Shown here in pieces: positions 1-12,049 of a stretch of 59,422 nucleotides of DNA. Numbering within the stretch: position 1 is the first letter of the stretch; each line of letters opens with the position of its first letter. Under the pieces are notes generated by a model. That model searched no databases. It was not told the DNA's origin and saw only the letters and a program-made list of their open reading frames with translations. The position numbers and the translations under genes are program-made. This stretch comes from Prorocentrum cordatum (taxonomy: Eukaryota; Sar; Dinophyceae; Prorocentrales; Prorocentraceae): NCBI GenBank assembly GCA_963575745.1, contig CAUYUJ010005687.1:1-59422 (forward strand), read 5' to 3'.

Positions 1-2340
1 AAGCATTTCAACATAAAAACATCAAAAAACCCATGCTTTTTCACAAAAATGCTTTGGGGTGTCCTGTCAGACCGTCGGGCTTCCTCCGGCCACCTCTGGC
101 TTCCTGCGGTGTACCGGGCCATTCTCGACTCGTCTGGCAATGCGTGCGCGGCATTCAGCACGCGCTCGCCAGTTCCCGTCGGCAACCGCCATCGCGGCCG
201 CATCAGCTGTACCAAACCGGCTGGCCGGTGTGACTTCGGCCCCCAGTTGTGCCAGCTTTGCTTCTTTTGTTGTGGGAGGGCGGGTGGGACTGGGCATGCC
301 ATGCTTGACTCGCTCGAGCTGGCTAGCTTGACTCTTACTCCTACTCCTACTCCTACTCCTACTCCTACTCCTACTCCTACTCCTATCCTTATTCCTTATT
401 AGAATATACTCCTACTCCCCCCCCAGGCCGGCAGATAGCGGGCGCATCCGGGTGGTCCCATCCTAACCTGTAAAAAACAATACAAAATCAACATTTTTCT
501 TATTTTTTCCTCTCGACATGGACGTCCTGTCGTCACGGCGATAATCCATTGCAAAAAATACCACAAAGAGCACACGCGCGCGTTCATGTCAGAATCCTAC
601 CGAACACCTTGTGTTTGCAAGCATTTCAACATAAAAACATCAAAACCCAATGCTTTTTCACACAAATTCTACAAATTTCCTGCCCGGGCTCTCTTGCTGA
701 AATCATAGGAAAACCATAGGAATCTTAAGAATTCGGTCAAATCCAGCGATTTCACGTCATCGCGCGGTGCACTCGCGATGCTCTGTCATGCACCCAGGCC
801 GCGAATCCTGCGCAAAAAAAGCCACGCGGGCGACATGCGCGCGCGTCGCCGAGAGCGCATGCTCAAATCCTTCTAGAGTCGTCGCCGTCATTGGCACCGT
901 CGCATGGACGTCCTGTCGTCCACGTCGCAAAATGCATGGCAGGAATGGGACGCGGCGCGCACCCCGCGCCCGCCCATCCAATCCGTCCCATTCTAATCTG
1001 CAGAAGACAATACACAGTTTTGTTTTTATTGTCAACATGGTCGTGCTGTCGTCACGTCGCAAAATGCGTGGCAGGAATGGGACGCGGCGCACACCCCGCG
1101 CGAAGGGGTGACATGTCGATCTCGCCTCGGCGCCGCGCACCAACGCCTGCGGTGTACCGGGCCATTCTCGACTCGTCTGGCAATGCGTGCGCGGCATTCA
1201 ACACGCGCTCGCCACTTCCCGTCGGCAACCGCCATCGCGGCCGCATCAGCTGTACCAAACCGGCTGGCCGGTGTGACTTCGGCCCCAACTTTGCTTGTTA
1301 TGTTGCGGGAGGGCGGGTGGGAGCGGGCATGCCATGCTTGACTCGCTCGAGCTGGCTAGCTTGACTCCTACTCCTACTCCTACTCCTACTCCTACTCCTA
1401 CTCCTACTCCTATCCTTATTCCTTATTAGAATATACTCCTACTCCCCCCTCAGGCCGGCCATTAGGGGCCGCATCCGGGAGGTCCCATCCTAACCTGTAA
1501 AACAACAATACAAAATCAACATTTTTCTTATTTTTTCCTCTCGACATGGACGTCCTGTCGTCCACGGCGATAATCCATTGCAAAAAATACCACAAAGAGC
1601 ACACGCGCGCGTTCATGTCAGAATCCTACCGAACACCTTGTGTTCGCAAGCATTTCAACATAAAAACATCAAAAACCAAATGCTTTTTTCACAAAAATTC
1701 TACACATTTCCTGCCCGGGCTCTCTTGCTGAACTCATAGGAAAACCATATGAATCTTAAGAATTCGGTCCAATCCAGCGATTTCACGTCATCGCGCGGTG
1801 CACTCGCGATGCTCTGTCATGCACCCAGGCCGCGAATCCTGTGCAAAAAAATACAACAAAGAGCACACTCGCGCGTTCATGTCAGAATCCTACCGAACAC
1901 CGTGTGTTTGCAAGCATTTCAACATAAAAACATCAAAACCCCAATGCTTTTTCACAAAAATGCTTTGGGGTGTCCTGTCAGACCGTCGGGCTTCCTCCGG
2001 CCACCTCTGGCTTCCTGCGGTGTACCGGGCCATTCTCGACTCGTCTGGCAATGCGTGCGCGGCAATCAACACGCGCTCGCCAGTTCCCGTCGGCAACCGC
2101 CATCGCGGCCGCATCAGCTGTACCAAACCGGCTGGCCGGTGTGACTTCGGCCCCCAGTTGTGCAGCTTTGCTTCTTATGTTGTGGGAGGGCGGGTGGGAC
2201 TGGGCATGCCATGCTTGACTCGCTCGAGCTGGCTAGCTTGACTCCTACTCCTACTCCTACTCCTACTCCTACTCCTACTCCTACTCCTACTCCTACTCCT
2301 ACTCCTACTCCTACTCCTACTCCTACTCCTCCTCCTCCTC
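1..2340 (+). repeat. Three copies of a roughly 0.9-1 kb repeat
   Basis: A block that begins gtgtaccgggccattctcg starts at about 109, 1152 and 2020. Each copy continues through the same 230 bp and ends in a (CTCCTA)n tract (331-393, 1364-1411, 2241-2328). A second shared block (cacaaagagcacac, then aagcatttcaacataaaa) appears near 560, 1590 and 1855. A shorter block around gacgtcctgtcgtcc recurs near 905, 1035 and 1545. The first copy runs off the window start. Open frames here repeat between copies in shifted frames and I see no gene in them. Confidence 0.85.
2241..2340 (+). repeat. (CTCCTA)n microsatellite
   Basis: About 15 near-perfect hexamers that grade into CTC/CTT repeats; the longest of the three such tracts in the first 2.4 kb. 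Confidence 0.95.
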
Positions 2341-2459
2341 CTTCTCCGTTTCTTTCTCCGTGTCCTTCTGTCATTCCTCACCCTTTACTCGTCCTCCTTC
2401 TGTTCCTCATCCTCCTCCCCTTCCTCCTCCTCTTTGTCCTCCTCCTCCTGCTGTTTCTC

Positions 2460-2527
2460 CTCCTCATCATCATCACCAGCAGCATCATCAGCATAATCAT
2501 ATTCATCAGCATCATCATCAGCATCAG

Positions 2528-2583
<56 letters not shown>

Positions 2584-2596
2584 GCATCATCATCAT

Positions 2597-2648
<52 letters not shown>

Positions 2649-2940
2649 GCATTCATCATCCAGCTATCATCATCATCATCATCATCACATCATCAAGATC
2701 ATACATCATCATCATTATCATCATCATCATCATCATTCATCATCATAATAATCATCATCATCATCATCAGCATCATCATCATCCATCATCAGCATCACCA
2801 GCATCACCAGCATCATCATCATCATCATCATCAGCATAATCATCATCATCATCATCGTCATCATCATCAGCATCAGCATCATCGTCAACATCATCATCAC
2901 CACCACCACCATCACCATCATCATCATCATCATCATCATG

Positions 2941-2985
<45 letters not shown>

Positions 2986-3045
2986 AGCATCACCATCATC
3001 ATCAGCATCATAATCATAATCATCATCAGGATCAGCATCACCACC

Positions 3046-3077
<32 letters not shown>

Positions 3078-3110
3078 CATCAGCATCATCCCCGTCAGCA
3101 TCATCGTCCT
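2460..3110 (+). repeat. (CAT/ATC)n trinucleotide tract
   Basis: About 650 bp of CAT/ATC triplets with CAG and CAC interruptions. Every frame is open as runs of His, Ile/Ser or, on the other strand, Met/Asp, so the open frames carry no evidence of a protein. Confidence 0.95.
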
Positions 3111-3829
3111 GATCGATGTATTATTCTTTTTGTAGATGATTTCTCCCGGTCGCACCCAGGGCAGTTTTAAGGGCGGTTTGGGCGTTTCGCCTGAAACTGC
3201 CTCGCCACTTATGCCCCTGAAGCTTCAAATGTACAACAGTTTGAAAGATCGAGAGCGGGTCGTTTTCAAAATGCGGTTTTCGCCCCAGCGCCGCAGACAC
3301 TCGTCTTAAAAATTGAAGGAGCTGCACGGATTGAGTGGAACCTGTTTTCAAAAAGTGGCTCTCGCTTGAGCTGGGCACATCCGTTTTCAAAATCAGCAAG
3401 AGCTTCACATATTGAAATCGGCTCCTGTTCAACATGTGGCTGCCGCCTTAGCGCCGCGCAAACCCGCCCTCAAAAATTGCAAGAGTGTCAAGAATTCCCG
3501 TGGCCAGGGTGCCAGAGACGTTGTTTTGGAACAACTCAGGATTATGATGGTGCAACAGTTACGCTTGCTCGCGGTGTCGAAGTCCCAAGAATGGCGCTCT
3601 GGCACGGTTCAAGATCGCCACACCGCAACAGTCAGGTTGATCCGTGGCGCTGAAATCCCGAGAACAATGCTTTGGGCTCCTTCAGGGTCTTCAAACGCTT
3701 GTTTTCCAACGAGGCAGCTCCCTCAGTGGAAATGACTTGTTGTAGGGTCCTATGAAGAGGGAGCTGGGAGGGACGGTTGATTCCAACATTGTTAATGACA
3801 CTTGGGTTTGCACTGGTCCTCTTCGTTTT
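3111..3829. other. Unassigned spacer with faint internal repetition
   Basis: Lower repetition than the flanks. The motif ttttcaaaa(t/a) recurs near 3270, 3350 and 3385 next to gcgccgc, suggesting decayed units of about 100 bp. No domain, RNA gene or SL-like sequence was seen. Confidence 0.5.
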
Positions 3830-4135
3830 CCTCCTCCTCCTCCGCCAGTTCCTCCTCCTCCTCCTCCCCTCCTTCTCCTCTTCCTGCTCCTCCTCCTCCT
3901 CCTCCTCTTCCTCCTCCTCCTCCTTCTCCGTTTCCTTCTCCTTGTCCTTCTGTCACTCCTCATCCTTTACTCGTCCTCCTCCAACTATTCTTCCTGCTCC
4001 TCCTCTTCTTCCTCGTCCTCCTCCTCCTCGTCCTGATCCTCCTCCTCCTTAGCCTCTTCCTCCTCCTCCTCCTCGTGCTGCTCCTCCTCATCCTCTTCCT
4101 CCTCCTCCTCCTCCTCGGACTCCTCCTCCTCATGA
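3830..4135 (+). repeat. (CCT)n polypyrimidine tract
   Basis: Interrupted CCT/CTT repeats, almost purely pyrimidine on the plus strand. Confidence 0.95.
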
Positions 4136-4759
4136 TCATGCCCACCTCCATCTTCATCCTCATGCCCATCAGCGTCACCATCAACAACAGCATCTTCATC
4201 AGCATCGTCATCACCATCGCCATCGTTAGCTTCATCCGAAGCAGCATCAGGATAATCGCCAGCGGAATCAGAATTACCATCATCATAAACGCCATCACCC
4301 GCGGCAATATCACTACAAGCATCATCATCCGCGTCCTGATCATGATACGCATCATCACCAACAACATCATCAGCATCCTCGTCATCATCCTCATCAACAT
4401 CACCAGTATCACCATCATCAGCGGCAGCCCCGTAATCATCATCATCATCATCACCATCATCCTCATAATCATCATCATCCTCATCATCACCATCAATAAC
4501 AACGCATCAGCCTCATCAGCGGCATCAGCATCAGCAGCAGCACCATTATCGTCACCAGTATCATCATCCATAGCAGCATAGTCATCATAACCATCACCAT
4601 CGCTATCACTATCAGCAGCAGCAGTCCTACCAGTGCAATCACCATCAGCATCGACATCACCCTCAGCATCATCATCAGCAGCCTCATCATCCGCATCATC
4701 ATCAACAGCATCCACATCATCATCATCATCATCATCATCAGCATCAGCATCAGCATCAC

Positions 4760-4791
<32 letters not shown>

Positions 4792-4812
4792 CCATCATCA
4801 TCATAACCACCA
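4136..4812 (+). repeat. Degenerate (ATC)n tract
   Basis: ATC/CAT triplets broken by many substitutions, becoming pure again at 4715-4800. An older relative of the tract at 2460-3110. Confidence 0.9.
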
Positions 4813-5099
4813 TCGTATGCTAAGCCGCTTGAGGCGAAAAGCTCTTATGCCCCGGCGCCTTACTCTGCCACGGAGCATAAGAACTGATATGGTTGCTGAT
4901 GTTCCCTCGCTCCCCACCTCCCTTGCCACCGCAGCCACTTGACGCAGCAGCGCTTGCGGTCACAGCCCTGGCTGCGGCGACGCAAGGGGCAGGACGATGA
5001 CGATGACGATGACGACGACGACGAAGAGGAAATCAAAGGCGAGGACGAGGACGACGGCCACGAACAAGCAGACTAGCCAGACGGCGCAGTCAGACCGGC
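4813..5099. other. Spacer, nothing recognised
   Basis: GC-rich sequence with a short (GAC/GAT)n run near 4995-5065. No gene or structural signal seen. Confidence 0.4.
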
Positions 5100-6175
5100 A
5101 AGGTAGACCAACCACACCAGCCAGCTAGAGTAATTCGGACCACGCTCGCCCTCATACTAACCTAAGGCTGCAAGACGAAGATCAAACCAGACCAACAAGA
5201 CCAACCAGACCGGATGCAAAAAAAATACAAAACCAAACAAAATTGCTAAGCAAAAAAATGAAAAGCAACAAAAAATGCAAAGACAAAAAAACTGCAAAGC
5301 AAAAAAAACTGCAATGCACTTCGGCAGTCGTCGTGGTGGTTGGCGCTGCCTCGCAGGACCTCCCCTAAATCAATCTCGCCCGGATCCAAGCTGAGGCTGC
5401 AAGACGAAGCTCAAACCAGATCAACCAGGCCAGCCAGAGCAAATGCAACAACAAAATGCAACGCAACAAAATGCAACGGAAAAAAAAACTGCAATGCACA
5501 GAAAGATGCATTTCGGTCGTCGTGGTGGTTGGCGCTGCCTCGCTGGACCTCCCCTAAACCAATCTCGCCTGGATCCTAAGCTAAGGCTGAAGGACGAAGC
5601 TCAAACCAGACCAACCGGACCAGCCAGACCAGGTGCAAAAAAAACTGGAATGCGAAAAAAACTGCAAAGCAAAAAAACTGCAATGCCAAAAAAACCTCAT
5701 TTCGGTCGTCGTGTTGGTTGGCGCTGCCGCGCCGGACCTCCGCTCAACCACTCTCGCCCAGATCCTGAGCTACGGCTGCAAGACGAAGCTCAAACCAGAC
5801 CAACCAGACCAGCCAGACCAGATGCAACAAAAAACTGCAACGCAAAAGAACTGCAAACCAAATTTAAACTGCAATGCAAACAAAACTGCAGTTCGGTCAT
5901 CGTGGTGGTTGGCGCTGCCTCGCCGGCCCTCCCCTGAATCAATCTCGCCCAAATCCTAAGCTAAGGCTGCAAGGCGAAGCTCGAACCGGACCAACCAGGC
6001 CAGCCAGAGCAAATGCAACAACAAAATGCAATGCAAAAAAAAATGCAACGCAACAAAAAAACTGCAATGCACAAAAAGCTGCATTTCGGTCGCCGTGGTG
6101 GTTGGCGCTGCCTCGCTGGACCTCCCCTGAACCACTCCCGCCCGGATTCTAAGTGGTTTCGTCCTTTCCCGCTCC
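5100..6175 (+). repeat. 190-bp tandem satellite, about 5.5 copies
   Basis: The landmark ggtggttggcgctgcc recurs at about 5335, 5524, 5713, 5904 and 6096, a spacing of 189-192 bp. Each monomer has a GC-rich half (a gctgcc...cctcccctaaa block and an aagacgaagctcaaacc block) and an A-rich half with repeated aaaaactgcaatgca. The first copy is diverged and the last truncated. The repeat is open in several frames but lacks any start-conserved reading frame. Confidence 0.93.
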
Positions 6176-6184
6176 TCCAGGGAG

Positions 6185-6370
6185 GCCCCGCCACTTGACA
6201 CAGCCCACAGAGGCCCCGAGCGCACCCACAGAAGCACCACCACGCTGCCCACTCAGGCCCCACACGCAGCCCACAAAGGCCCCGAGCACGCCCTCAGAGG
6301 CCCCGCCACACTGCCCACTGAGACCCCGGACACAACCCACCACGCGGCCCACTGAGGCCCCACTGTGACA
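6185..6370 (+). repeat. Short GCCC(A)-rich minisatellite
   Basis: Imperfect units built from gaggccccg and cacagcccac, roughly 20-35 bp long, repeated about seven times. Confidence 0.75.
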
Positions 6371-6844
6371 TCCGTATGCGGGGAACTTTGGTACCATAAT
6401 TCATGACGTGGATCCCAAGCGGAAAGCGTATCGCCATGAATCTTTTCATGACCCGAGGGGGTCCAGACGAGTTGAATCACTTTAAGTGAGCGTTTATTCG
6501 GCGTTTCGACATTGGGGGGAAAGAGGGGGGTCTGGCCCCGGACCTCTTCTTAATGCGACTGTCTGCAACAGTGCGTCCTCTGGGAAGACCCCACCTGCTT
6601 GAAACAGGCGCCAAAAACAGCCAAGATCTACCCCATGGGGGGGAGGGGGAGCGAGGGACCGCGCCGATCGGCAAAGCAATGAATAAGAAGACGATCGCCC
6701 AGCATATCATGTTTCCTGGTTCGCGCAATGATGGAAGAGAGATGGCCCCCACTGATGGGCCCGGTTTCCACCATCACCACAACCACACAAGGTTAGAGGG
6801 GGGAAGAAGGCGGAGGACGAGGAGGAGGAGGAGGACCCCCTCTA
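6371..6844. other. Spacer, no gene seen
   Basis: Non-repetitive until about 6620. Near 6768 a segment (cacaaccacacaaggttagaggg) is a direct repeat of sequence near 7095, so the cruciform at 6845-7036 sits between direct repeats. Confidence 0.4.
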
Positions 6845-7036
6845 GGGGATCAAAAAATGACATAAACATGAAAACTCGGAGGTCCGCGCGGATTTCTCGG
6901 ATCGGCGCTGGACCCCCCTCCCTGGCGCGCGGAGCGCGCCAGGGGCGGCGCCGGAGGCGCCGCCGGGGGGCCCCAGTGCCGATCCGAGAAATCCGCGCGG
7001 ACCTCCGAGTTTTATGTTTATGTCCTTTTTGTTCCC
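6845..7036. repeat. Large inverted repeat (cruciform), about 60-bp arms
   Basis: The left arm (6845-6908) and right arm (6976-7036) are near-perfect reverse complements containing actcggaggtccgcgcgg and its complement. Pairing continues imperfectly to about 6918 and 6964. The loop carries two smaller GC palindromes (ctggcgcgc/gcgcgccag and ggcgcc/ggcgcc). Size and shape fit a MITE-like foldback element or replication-made palindrome; no target duplication could be defined. Confidence 0.9.
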
Positions 7037-7059
7037 CTGCCCTCGCCCTCCAACTTCTG

Positions 7060-7227
7060 GTGGTGGTGGTGGTGGTGGACGACAAGCCCATCGCCACAAC
7101 CACAAGGCTAAAGGGGGGAAGCAGGCGGAGCAGCGGAGCAGGAGGAGGAGGAGGAGGAGGAGGAGGAGGGAGGAGGAGGACCCCCTCCCATCCAACTTTT
7201 GTGGTGGTGGTGGTGGGGGGCCGGCTC

Positions 7228-7258
<31 letters not shown>

Positions 7259-7835
7259 GAGGAGGAGGAGGAGGAGGAGGAGGAGGAGGAGCAGGAGGAG
7301 GAGGAGAGGACCCCCTCCTCCTCCAACCCCCGCGGCGGAGACGGCGCGCGCGCCCGAGCGGGGAGTCCACCACGGTCGGCGGGGGCAGCAGGCCGGGCTC
7401 CGGCGGCAGCGTGGCGGGCGGGGCGAAGGCGCCCGCCTCTCGCCGCCGCATGCCGCCGACCGAGGGGGGGAGGGGAGGGAGGACGAGGGGCGAGGTGGAG
7501 GAGCGAGGGGGAGGGAGGAGAGGGGGGAGGACGGGGGAGGGAGGAGGGACGAGGAGGGACGGGTGGAGGAGGAGGGGGACGAGGTGGAGGAAGACGGGGA
7601 GGGAGGAGGGACGAGGGACGAGGGAGTGAGGGGGAAGGGGGGCCATGCGAACCCTCCCTGCCCCCCTCAGAAATCGTGGGGGCAGGGGTAGGGGTTCGCA
7701 TGTGGCCCCCTGGGAGAGGAGAGGGGGGGAGGGCGGGGAGGGAGGAGGGACGAGGAGGGACGGGGGGGGGGGGAGGAAGAGCAGGGGGGGAGGGCGGGGA
7801 AAGGGGGAGTGGGCAGGAGGGAGGAGCGGAGCCAT
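7060..7835 (+). repeat. (GGA)n and long purine-rich region
   Basis: GGT triplets at 7060-7078 and 7201-7216, GGA triplets at 7138-7180 and 7228-7310, then mostly GGGGA/GAGG purine sequence to 7835, interrupted by a GC-rich stretch at 7320-7460. Long open frames on both strands are poly-Gly/Arg/Pro and not credible. Confidence 0.9.
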
Positions 7836-8589
7836 GAGGAGAGGGGAGAGGCGGGAGATGATGCCCTGCTCCGAGAAGGTCAAGACGCCCGCCTTGAGCG
7901 GGGGGGGGAGGGGGGGGGAAAGTTTCTTCTCCCAGGACCTTCGACGCCACAAGAAATTATGGAGGGAAGAATGCTTTAGTCTGCGCGGGGCCCTCTGGTC
8001 GCCGCTGGCCGCAGCTCCGTAAACTGGCCAGGGTGGCCTCGGGGAAGAGAGGGGGCTGCCCAAAAGCGCCCCCCCCTCTCCAGCTCTGCGCAGAAGGCTG
8101 ACACTTTACGCATCTGAATACCTGAACAAACAGGCGAAAGGCTGACAAGAAGGCAGGGGGGAACCCACAACGGGACAATCATCGGACAACCGCCTCCATC
8201 CATCGAGCAATCTCGATCGGTCAATACACATGTATAATAAGGAGGAGTCTGCTAAATTACGAATTTCACGTAGAACAACAAATAAAGACAAAGTTTGAAC
8301 ATACCATGTTATACTGTACAAGTTACGCATACATGTTACAACGTAATATGATAAGCTGTGAAAATATATATACTTACACTGAATCAGATTCCGAAAATAA
8401 TTCCGCCAGCCCCCCCTCTGGGGGCGCAAGGCTGCGAAGATGTGTGCAGTCTGATGTCATGTGTTATGTGTTCTCCTTTGTTGTTTGGCCTTTTGTCTAT
8501 CCAGTCCTGTGTCCTGCCTCCGGTTTACTGTCTGCTAGGGGCCCCGCCGCGCCACCAAACAGCCAACGGGGGGGGGAGAACCTCAAATC
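7836..8589. other. Spacer with an AT-rich island
   Basis: No gene recognised. Positions 8205-8410 are strikingly AT-rich compared with everything within 5 kb and contain short stretches such as aaaatatatatacttac. No RNA gene, domain or repeat of this island was found elsewhere in the window. Confidence 0.5.
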
Positions 8590-11500
8590 CTGACTGCTCG
8601 GGGGCATCCCAGGATTCTCATGGTGACGCCACCGCGCGGCCAGAACGGCCCGAGAGGCCTCCAAGATTGCCCGAAGAGGCTCCGAAGAGAGCCTCAGGAG
8701 GCCAAGACGGCCCAAGATGGCCCCAAGATGTCCCACCACGATGGCCCCAGGACGGCCCAAGATGCTCCCAAGACGGCCCAAGAGACCTCCAAGAGGCCTC
8801 CCAAAAGGGCCCCACGAAGCAAAGACGACGATCTTCCCAACGTTCTTGAAAGTTTTTGGCCTTCTCGCCTCTTCGGCTCTCCGACGCTCCGAGCCGGACC
8901 GAAAGAGGCTCCCAAGATCGCCCCACGACGGCCCTGGAAGCCCCCATGACGGCCCAAGAGGCCCCCGAGACGGCCCCGAGGCGGCCGAAGAGGGCCCCAA
9001 GGACGGTCCAGGAGGAGGAGGACGAGGAGGAGGAGGAGGAGGAGGAAGAAGGAGGACGAGGAGGAGGAGGAGGAGGAGGAGGAGGAGGAGGGCCTTAAGA
9101 CGGTCCCAAGAGAGAGGCCCAGGAGGGAGCCCGCGGAGCGAAGACCTCGACCCTGCCCCCCCGCGAGGGCTGCAGGCCCCCAAAGAGAGGCCCCCCAGAG
9201 AGGCCCCCCAAGAGGCTCCCCAGGAGACCCCCAAGAGACCTTGAACCTCGCCTCGACGAGGGAGCCCCCCAGGAGGCCCCCAAGAGGCCCCAGGGAGACC
9301 CCCGAGGCCCCCCACGAGAGGCCGCCGAGAGGCCCCCAGGGAGACCCCCGAGAGGCCCCGGGGAGACCCCCCCCCCCGCGGCCGCCCGCACTGGCAGCAG
9401 GGGGGCCGGCGGCAGAGGTCCAAGCCCTTAGGATCCGGCCGCTCCCGCCCTGCGGGTTGGGCCGTGCGAGACCTCTCTGACACAGTGTCTGGCACAATCC
9501 TTGGCCCCCTTCTCCAGTGCCTAGTCAAAAACCTCCTGAAAGTCCCTCCGACGGGGCCCCACTCTGCCGCCGCCCCCCCCCCCACAAGGTCTCAAACGGC
9601 CCGGGGACGACCCAAGGGCGCCCCAAGCCGGTCCAAGAGAGTCCCGAGCAGTCCAAGAGAGCCTCCAGACGGTTCCAGATCGCTCCAAGACGCCCAAGAT
9701 GGCCTCCAGACGGCCCAAGACGCCTTCAAGACGGCCCAAGAGGGCTCCAAGAGCACCCCCAAGACAGCCCCGAGAAGCAAAAATCATTGATTTTCAAATG
9801 GTTTATGAAGGATTTTCACGTTCACGCCATTTCGGCTTACCCACGCTCCACGACGGCCCAAGAGGCCCCCAAGATCGCCCCAGGACGGCCCAACAGGCCC
9901 CCAAGACGGCCCAAGAGGGCCACCAGACCGCCCAAGAGGCCCCCGGGACGGCCCAAGAGGGGCCCCAGGATGGCCCCAAGAGGAGGCCCAGAAGGGGAAC
10001 CCGAATGAACACTTCGAGCTTTCGGCTCAAGAGGCCCCCAGGAGGCCCTAAGAGGCCCCCTGGAGGCCCCCAACAGACCCCAAGAGAACCCCAAGAGGCC
10101 CCAAGAGGGCCCCAGGAGGTCTCCAAGAAGCCCCTGGGACGCCCCCAAGAGGCCCCTGGAGCGTCACGACGTTCGATGCTGCGCACCACTTCGACAAACT
10201 CCCACGGAGCGGCCTGTGATGCGCCGCCGGCGTCCTCGATCCGGCCGCTCACACCCTGCGGTGCGGGCCGTGCGAGACCACTCTGGCAGCGTGCCTGGCA
10301 GGATTCGCCAGGGTCTGGTCAAGACCTCCAGAATGTCCTCCCAGGGGCGCAACATTTGTCGGCGGTCCCTCACAGACCCCCCCAAGCTGAACGACCCCAC
10401 AAACGCCCGGGGGCGACCCGCGAGCGCCCCAAGTCGGCCCAAGAGAGCCCCACGACGGCCCTAGAGAGCATCCAGACGGCTCCAGATCGATCCAAGCCGC
10501 TCCAGATGGCCTCCAGACGTCCCAAGACACCCCTGCAATGCCCACCTCCAAGATGCGTCCCAAAAAGGTCCCCAGACGCAAAAATTGCCTTATTTCGTTC
10601 GTAAAACGTACATGTTGCACAACTTCACTTCTTAGGCTTTCCGACGCTCCAAGACGGCCCAAGAGGCCTCCAAGATCGCCCCAAAACAACCCAAGAAGCC
10701 TCCAAGAGGGCCCCAAGACAGCCCAAGAGAGCCCCAAAACGGCCAGGCGCCCCAAGACGACCCAAGAGGGCCCCAAGAAGAGCCCAAGAAAGGGCCCAGA
10801 GGGGCGCCCCGAACGGAAAGCTCGAGCCTTCCGCTCCAGGCACCGCCAGGAGGCCCCAAGAGGCCCCCCAGAGGCCTCAAGGAGCCCCCAGGAAGCCCCC
10901 CACGAGGCCCCAGGAGACCCCCAAGAACCCTCAAGAGGCCCCAACACAGGCCCCCAAGAGGCTTCGAACCTGCTTCCAGGAGAGTGCCCCAAGAGAGCCC
11001 CAAGAGGCGGAAATCGAAAGGACACTTCGAGCTTGCCGCCACAACAAGACCTCCGACCCCGCCAGCAGGCTCCCAAGAAACATTCGATGGGCCCCAAGAA
11101 GCCCCCAATAAGCCCAAAAGAGGCCCAAAAGAAGCCCCAAGAGGCCCCCTAACGGGCCCTATGAGGAGCCGAAGAGGCTTCAAAACTGCCTCCAAGAGGC
11201 TCCCGAGACGCTGCGTCAAATTCCCAGGGAGCGGCCGGTGATGCGCCGCCTGCGTTCTCGGTAGAAGTACAAATACAAGCATTAGGATCCGGCCGCTCCC
11301 GCCCTGCGGGTTGGGCCGTGCGAGACCACTCTGACAAAGTGCCTGGTAGGATCCGCCTGGGCCCGGTAAAAATCTCCCTGAAGTCCCTCCTGTGGGCATC
11401 CACTCTGACGGCAGTCCCTCGCAGACCCCTCAAGTCGAAGCTTTCAAGGAATCCCATGGGCCCCAAGACGACCCCCCAGAGCCCCAAGACGAGGAGGATG

Positions 11501-11990
11501 AGGCGGAGCAGGAGGCCCCCAAGACGCCCCAAGAAGGCTTCAAGAAACCGTCCAAGAAGGCCCCGAAAGGCAAAAATCGTCTCAATCCTATGGGAAAACG
11601 AGCATTTTTAGCGTGTGCGACTTTTGGGTTTATGAGTCCCCGACGAGCCTACAAGCCCCCAAAATCGCCCCAAGATCGCCCCAGAGACCCCGAAGAGGGC
11701 CACAAGACGTGCCACGAAGGCCCCAAGACGGCCCAAGACGCGCCGAAGACGGCCCATGACGGCCCCCAAAGGGCCCTGAGGCCAGAACTCGAAATTACAT
11801 GTCCAGATTTCCCCAGACCGCCAGCAGGCCTCCAAGAAGCCCCCAAGAGGCCCAACAGAGACCCCAAGAGGACCCCAAACGACGCCCAAGAGCTCCCAAA
11901 GAAGCTTCAAAACTGGTTCAAGAGACTACCGACCAGATGCGTCAAACTCCCAGGTGGCGGCCGGTGATGCGCCGCCGGCGTTCTCAGTTT
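8590..11990 (+). repeat. CCCAAGA-type array with about 0.8-1 kb higher-order units
   Basis: Alternating 10-mer GGCCCAAGAG and 11-mer GCCCCCAAGAC give a 21-bp dyad. Two spacer types interrupt it: an AT-richer block ending in tttcggctttccgacgctcc-like sequence (about 8820, 9776, 10575, 11570) and a GC block around gatccggccgct...gggccgtgcgagacc (about 9431, 10238, 11286). A third landmark, gtgatgcgccgcc, recurs at about 10217, 11239 and 11965. A GGA tract sits at 9015-9090. The long proline/arginine open frames on both strands are by-products of the 21-bp (seven-codon) period. Confidence 0.9.
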
Positions 11991-12049
11991 AAATACCTAT
12001 ACGACCACCCTTCGGGTGATAAGGAGGTTGTGGGGGGGAGGAGAGGGGG

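Noticed and set aside
2160-3170. 336-codon plus-strand frame with Pro/Thr, Leu, Ile, Ser and His runs
   Set aside because: Entirely the translation of (CTCCTA)n, CCT and CAT tracts.
6774-8063. 429-codon minus-strand Pro-rich frame
   Set aside because: Runs across the cruciform, the GGA tract and purine repeats; no domain.
10008-10027. gctttcggctcaagagg as an SL remnant
   Set aside because: It arises inside a CCCAAGA array where ctcaagagg is a common variant; upstream SL positions do not match.
8590-11990. Many open frames of 100-360 codons rich in Pro, Arg, Lys, Gln (one strand) and Gly, Ser, Leu (other strand)
   Set aside because: The 21-bp period is a multiple of three and almost lacks stop codons, so all frames stay open. 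There is no start conservation and no domain; the same holds for arrays at 18.9-21, 35.6-38 and 54.7-59 kb.
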